DNA of 45,919 nucleotides, from the NCBI GenBank assembly GCA_900548405.1, contig UNSJ01000014.1, positions 1 through 45,919 on the forward strand, in the 5' to 3' direction. How positions within the stretch are numbered: position 1 is the first letter of the stretch; each line of letters starts with the position of its first letter. The notes beneath the pieces are model-generated. The model was not told the DNA's origin. It saw only the letters and a list, made by a program, of their open reading frames with translations, and searched no databases. The stretch is from Candidatus Gastranaerophilales bacterium (lineage in GTDB: Bacteria > Cyanobacteriota > Vampirovibrionia > Gastranaerophilales > Gastranaerophilaceae). Shown in pieces: positions 42,848 through 45,919 of the stretch. Made by a program: the position numbers and the translations under genes.

Positions 42848-43561
42848 ATGGGTTTTTATCGAAAGAAATCAGCTTTTACATTAGCAGAAGTTTTAATTAC
42901 TCTGGGTATTATAGGTGTAGTTGCAGCTTTAACTATGCCTGCGGTTATTGCAAATTATCAAAAACAAGAAACTGTAAGTAAATTAAAAAAATTCTATTCT
43001 GTTATGCAGCAAGCCATAACAAGAGCAGAACTTGAGTATGGCAATATCGAAGACTGGGATTTTGGAAAAAACGACGAAACTATCTTATTTTTTAATAAGT
43101 ATCTAAGGCCTTATTTACAAGTAGCAAAAACTTACGATGTAGGTGAAGCTCCTGACAATATAGTATATAAATGTATTAACGGAGGAAATTGCAATTCATA
43201 CGGTGATTTAGCACACAATCCGAGATTTGTTCTTTCAGACGGCACAATGATTTTATCAACAGATTTAGCGTATGATAAAACAGGTGTACATCCTATGATG
43301 AATATTATTATAGACACAAACGGATTTAAAGCACCCAATAGATATGGTCGTGACATATTTGCGTTTTCAATACAAAAAAATAAAAAATTCGTACCTGCAG
43401 GTGTCGGTTATACAAGTGCAGAAGAGGGCTCAGCCGAATTAAACAGAGATTGGATTATAAGCGGCAATAAACGAGGATGCAGCACCGGAAAAGACGGCTT
43501 TTGGTGCGCTGCATTAATAATGATTGACGGCTGGGAAATAAAAGACGACTATCCATGGTAA
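42848..43561 (+). CDS. type II/IV pilin-like protein
   Basis: A 237-residue protein starting MGFYRKKSAFTLAEVLITLG, a normal short prepilin leader. After the helix is the shared head motif (IDTNGFKAPNRYGRDIFAF), and it ends with a cysteine-rich ALIMIDGWEIKDDYPW. The ATG at 42848 has GAGGG 5 bases before it and its own promoter; a TTG at 42836 (4 codons more) is less likely. It can be made independently of the upstream C10 tract. In-frame fusion to the leader ORF would add about 50 residues before the prepilin signal. It is a lone gene 25 bases before tlyA. Confidence 0.85.
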   Translation: MGFYRKKSAFTLAEVLITLGIIGVVAALTMPAVIANYQKQETVSKLKKFYSVMQQAITRAELEYGNIEDWDFGKNDETILFFNKYLRPYLQVAKTYDVGEAPDNIVYKCINGGNCNSYGDLAHNPRFVLSDGTMILSTDLAYDKTGVHPMMNIIIDTNGFKAPNRYGRDIFAFSIQKNKKFVPAGVGYTSAEEGSAELNRDWIISGNKRGCSTGKDGFWCAALIMIDGWEIKDDYPW

Positions 43562-43574
43562 ATTCTGTTTGTGT

Positions 43575-43580
43575 TATTTT
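43575..43580 (+). promoter_or_regulatory. -10 box TATTTT before tlyA, possibly leaderless
   Basis: A TGT extension then TATTTT, 6 bases before the tlyA ATG; there is no SD. Weaker than the other cases. Confidence 0.3.
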
Positions 43581-43586
43581 TAATAT

Positions 43587-44405
43587 ATGACTAAAGAAAG
43601 ATTAGATAAATATCTTACAGATTTAGGATATTTCGACACAAAAAGCAAAGCTGCAGCAGCAATTCTTGCAGCACACGTTAAAATCAACGACGAATACATT
43701 ACTAAAGCAGGATTTCAGATTAATCCTGAGAAAGAATACGATATTGTCGTAAAATCTATGCCTTATGTATCACGCGGCGGCTTTAAGCTGAAAAAAGCTC
43801 TTGATGCATTCAATTTTACGGTACAAGACAGAATTTGCTTTGATGCAGGCGCTTCTACGGGTGGATTTACAGACTGCCTGCTTCAAAACGGAGCGAAATT
43901 TGTTTATGCTGTTGATGTCGGTTACGGTCAGCTTGATTGGAAAATCAGATCTTGCGAAAAAGTAAAGACTGTTGAACGCACAAATTTAAAAATTTGTAAT
44001 CTTTCAGATATATATACTGAAAATGAACCTGTTGCTGATTTGCTTGTTAGCGACCTTTCATTTATATCACTTACAAAAGTTTTAGAAAATCTCAAAACGC
44101 TTCTTAATCCTGAATATCATGAAATGGTTTGTCTTATAAAGCCTCAATTTGAAGCAGGCAAGGAAAAGGTTGAAAAAGGCGGAGTAGTTAGAAGCAGACA
44201 GACACACGAAGAAGTAATAGATACTGTTTTAAATTTTGCCCAAAATATAGGATATGCCGTAAAAGGATTGACATATTCATCAATAAAAGGTCCGTCAGGC
44301 AATATAGAATATCTTGTGTGGCTTGAATACGGCAGAAGTAATAAATACGATACAATTAATATTGTATCTGTTGTTAATGAAGCTTTTGAAAAGCTTAATC
44401 AATAA
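43587..44405 (+). CDS. tlyA: TlyA-type rRNA 2'-O-methyltransferase
   Basis: TlyA methylates 2'-O of cytidines in 16S/23S rRNA. The N-terminal S4 RNA-binding domain (RLDKYLTDLGYFDTKSKA, ~4-60) precedes an FtsJ-like domain with the SAM loop FDAGASTGGFTDCLLQNG and VDVGYGQLDWKIR. Also present are DLLVSDLSFISL and LIKPQFEAGKE. The 272 residues are normal for the family. It follows the pilin gene by 25 bases but has its own -10-like box. It overlaps the next gene by 11 bases, tail to tail. Confidence 0.93.
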   Translation: MTKERLDKYLTDLGYFDTKSKAAAAILAAHVKINDEYITKAGFQINPEKEYDIVVKSMPYVSRGGFKLKKALDAFNFTVQDRICFDAGASTGGFTDCLLQNGAKFVYAVDVGYGQLDWKIRSCEKVKTVERTNLKICNLSDIYTENEPVADLLVSDLSFISLTKVLENLKTLLNPEYHEMVCLIKPQFEAGKEKVEKGGVVRSRQTHEEVIDTVLNFAQNIGYAVKGLTYSSIKGPSGNIEYLVWLEYGRSNKYDTINIVSVVNEAFEKLNQ

Positions 44406-45919
44406 ATTTCTTAACTTTTTCACGAATATCATCAACTACTTTGGAAAACTTTTCAAAACACTCACTCATAACAGTTTGATATTCTTCTGAATATATTCTT
44501 TTCTTTGGAAACTCAAGAGAATTTATCAGCTCAACAAAATCTGTTTTATTAACGGAAGGGTTGAACATTTCTCTTGATTTAGCTGCTTTATTAATATATT
44601 CGCTGTAATCTTCCAATTTTCTTTTCAAGACTTTAATGTACTCATTAATACCTGAATCATTTATGAACTTTTCATCAGCATACTTGAATACTGACGGAAT
44701 TTGATTGGTTTTATGATTGTAATTTGAAACAATTTTTGAAAAATCGTTCAGCAGATAAAATTCAGACTCTTTACCCCTCTTTTGAACAAGGATTTTTACT
44801 AAATTTCCGCTTTTACGCTGAAGATTTAAAATACCGATTTTTTCAATATCCTGATTTTCAAGATTATTAAATATTAGCATTTTAAGTCCGTGTGCAACTT
44901 CAACATCCTTGTATTGTGATTTTATTTTAGATGCAACTGAAGCCGATAATTTTGAAAGGGTATCAGTTGATTTTTCAGCCAATTCGGATGCTGCTTTTAA
45001 GTCAGCAGATACATTATCGGAAAGGTGTCCTGCTGCAACTTGTATAGGCTTATTAACAGTTTTTGGATTTATTTTTTTTACGACAGGCTCTTTTTTTACC
45101 TGCATCCACTCTGATGCAAATTTATGAAAATCCTGAAGTTTTTCATCATATAAGGCAAAGTATTTGTTTATAATCGGCTGAACAGATGCAACCTTTTCCT
45201 GCGGAAGAAATTTGAGAGTTTCAGGAGTATTCATGGGAAACTTCTCATTTAAATTTGAAACAATTCTATTGTCTGATATTAAATAATATTTTTCTGTTCC
45301 GTTTTTCGGATTTTCAATAATTAAACGTAAAAGCCTTCCGTGTTTTTTGTTCATAACATCATGTAAAGTTATTGTTTCAGCATCTTTGCCTAAATTTTTA
45401 AATGTAAAACCTCCATTTTTGCTTCCTTTTAATTGAATATCAGGGTATGCATTTTTAATGCGCAGTCCTTTAGCTTCTGAATAGCCGGCGAACACATGTT
45501 TAACCTGATTTAATCGTTCTACAACAGAAGAAACAAGGTTAGATGTTGAACTGTCAAACCTTCCGGCTAATGCCTCATAGTTAATCTTAGGGCGACCCGT
45601 TTTAATTACCTGTGATTGTTCTGCAGTTTTTTGCGGTTTAGTATTTTTAGCAGGAGCGGATTTTTGAACCTGCTGTGAAGGCTTATTAATTTTATGATGG
45701 CTTTTTGAATTTAACGGTCTTGTGTCAGAATATATATTATTGTTATTTATTTTAATATATGTTGTTTGTGCCGGATATTCTATACGCATAGGAGTAAGTC
45801 CGCTCACTGCTTTTCTCAATTTTAAGAGAGGAAAATCAGTCAAATTAATAAGATTTTCTAATTCCCTTTCTATGTTCTCTGAATTCAATTCCTCTTTAGA
45901 AAGAGAATCAGAACTCTTT
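44395..45919 (-). CDS. unknown Lys/Glu-rich protein, 5' end beyond the window
   Basis: The frame is open to the right edge (more than 500 codons). A TTG at 45888 could begin it, but the residues before it (SSDSLSKEE) continue the same composition, so the start is probably outside. There are two related ~90-residue units: one with LRIKNAYPDIQLKGSKNGGF, the other with SQYKDVEVAHGLKMLIFNN. Each is followed by a segment with KYYLISDNRIVSNLN or EFYLLNDFSKIVSNYN. Basic, Pro/Gln-rich linkers separate them. There is no membrane helix or known motif. The duplicated unit suggests an internal duplication. Confidence 0.55.
   Translation of the reverse strand, partial: KSSDSLSKEELNSENIERELENLINLTDFPLLKLRKAVSGLTPMRIEYPAQTTYIKINNNNIYSDTRPLNSKSHHKINKPSQQVQKSAPAKNTKPQKTAEQSQVIKTGRPKINYEALAGRFDSSTSNLVSSVVERLNQVKHVFAGYSEAKGLRIKNAYPDIQLKGSKNGGFTFKNLGKDAETITLHDVMNKKHGRLLRLIIENPKNGTEKYYLISDNRIVSNLNEKFPMNTPETLKFLPQEKVASVQPIINKYFALYDEKLQDFHKFASEWMQVKKEPVVKKINPKTVNKPIQVAAGHLSDNVSADLKAASELAEKSTDTLSKLSASVASKIKSQYKDVEVAHGLKMLIFNNLENQDIEKIGILNLQRKSGNLVKILVQKRGKESEFYLLNDFSKIVSNYNHKTNQIPSVFKYADEKFINDSGINEYIKVLKRKLEDYSEYINKAAKSREMFNPSVNKTDFVELINSLEFPKKRIYSEEYQTVMSECFEKFSKVVDDIREKVKKFID

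Noticed and set aside
1..45919. tRNA, rRNA, CRISPR arrays, insertion sequences, prophage genes
   Set aside because: None found by eye; no cloverleaf-like GTTCRA segments, repeat-spacer pattern, transposase motifs or integrase motifs were seen.

Overview
The window is compact, AT-rich bacterial DNA (about a third G+C by eye) using the standard code. It has no rRNA, tRNA, CRISPR array, phage or insertion sequence that I can see. The best guess at the source is a gut-associated, non-photosynthetic relative of Cyanobacteria (Vampirovibrionia/Melainabacteria, Gastranaerophilales-like). The reasons are three pilin-like proteins with the FTLAEVLxTLGIIGVVxA signature, the unplaced secreted and FRG-type hypothetical proteins, the anaerobe-style NifU/NifS pair and the low G+C. 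This is inference from style; no phylogenetic marker was compared.

Layout. 1-9.9 kb: the start of obg, an unknown membrane protein, tsaD, a kinase-like protein with the remnant of a second copy just before it, a glutathione-synthetase-like ATP-grasp gene, a metallo-hydrolase, ribD, a fused MEMO-AMMECR1 gene and dnaX. 9.9-14.6 kb: an LD-carboxypeptidase-like gene, the nifU-nifS iron-sulfur operon, a small unknown gene and a secreted protein with three copies of a ~45-residue repeat. 14.6-23.1 kb: mostly minus strand, with a 1143-residue AsmA-like protein, a six-helix membrane protein overlapping miaA, a 2-hydroxyacyl-CoA-dehydratase-type protein, and a sigma factor whose stop overlaps the start of gcvPB. 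23.2-31.4 kb: a tandem universal stress protein, a pilin-like gene, two sugar-type ABC permeases plus a DUF2142-like membrane protein, a TPR protein, a glycine-rich protein, a second pilin-like gene broken at a G10 tract, and rpmE. 31.5-45.9 kb: a CHASE2-GGDEF cyclase, a TPR protein, a DEAH helicase with two C-terminal membrane helices, a secreted protein, proS, a calpain-like protease, gatD-gtrA, tatD, a third pilin-like gene preceded by a C10 tract, tlyA and a partial unknown gene.

The most notable signal is a pair of 10-base C/G homopolymers. Each lies between a short ORF with a strong Shine-Dalgarno (SD) sequence and a pilin-like gene, and each sits in a register that stops translation. 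At both loci a run of 8 or 11 would join the short ORF to the pilin frame. This looks like a slipped-strand (phase-variable) switch on surface pilins, although a homopolymer consensus error has to be excluded.

A second pattern is that about eleven genes, mostly housekeeping, have a TATAAT-like -10 box only 6-9 bases before an ATG and no SD. That suggests widespread leaderless transcription alongside ordinary SD-led genes. Convergent genes are packed tail to tail: seven of nine pairs overlap or lie within 3 bases with no terminator, and the other two share a clear hairpin.
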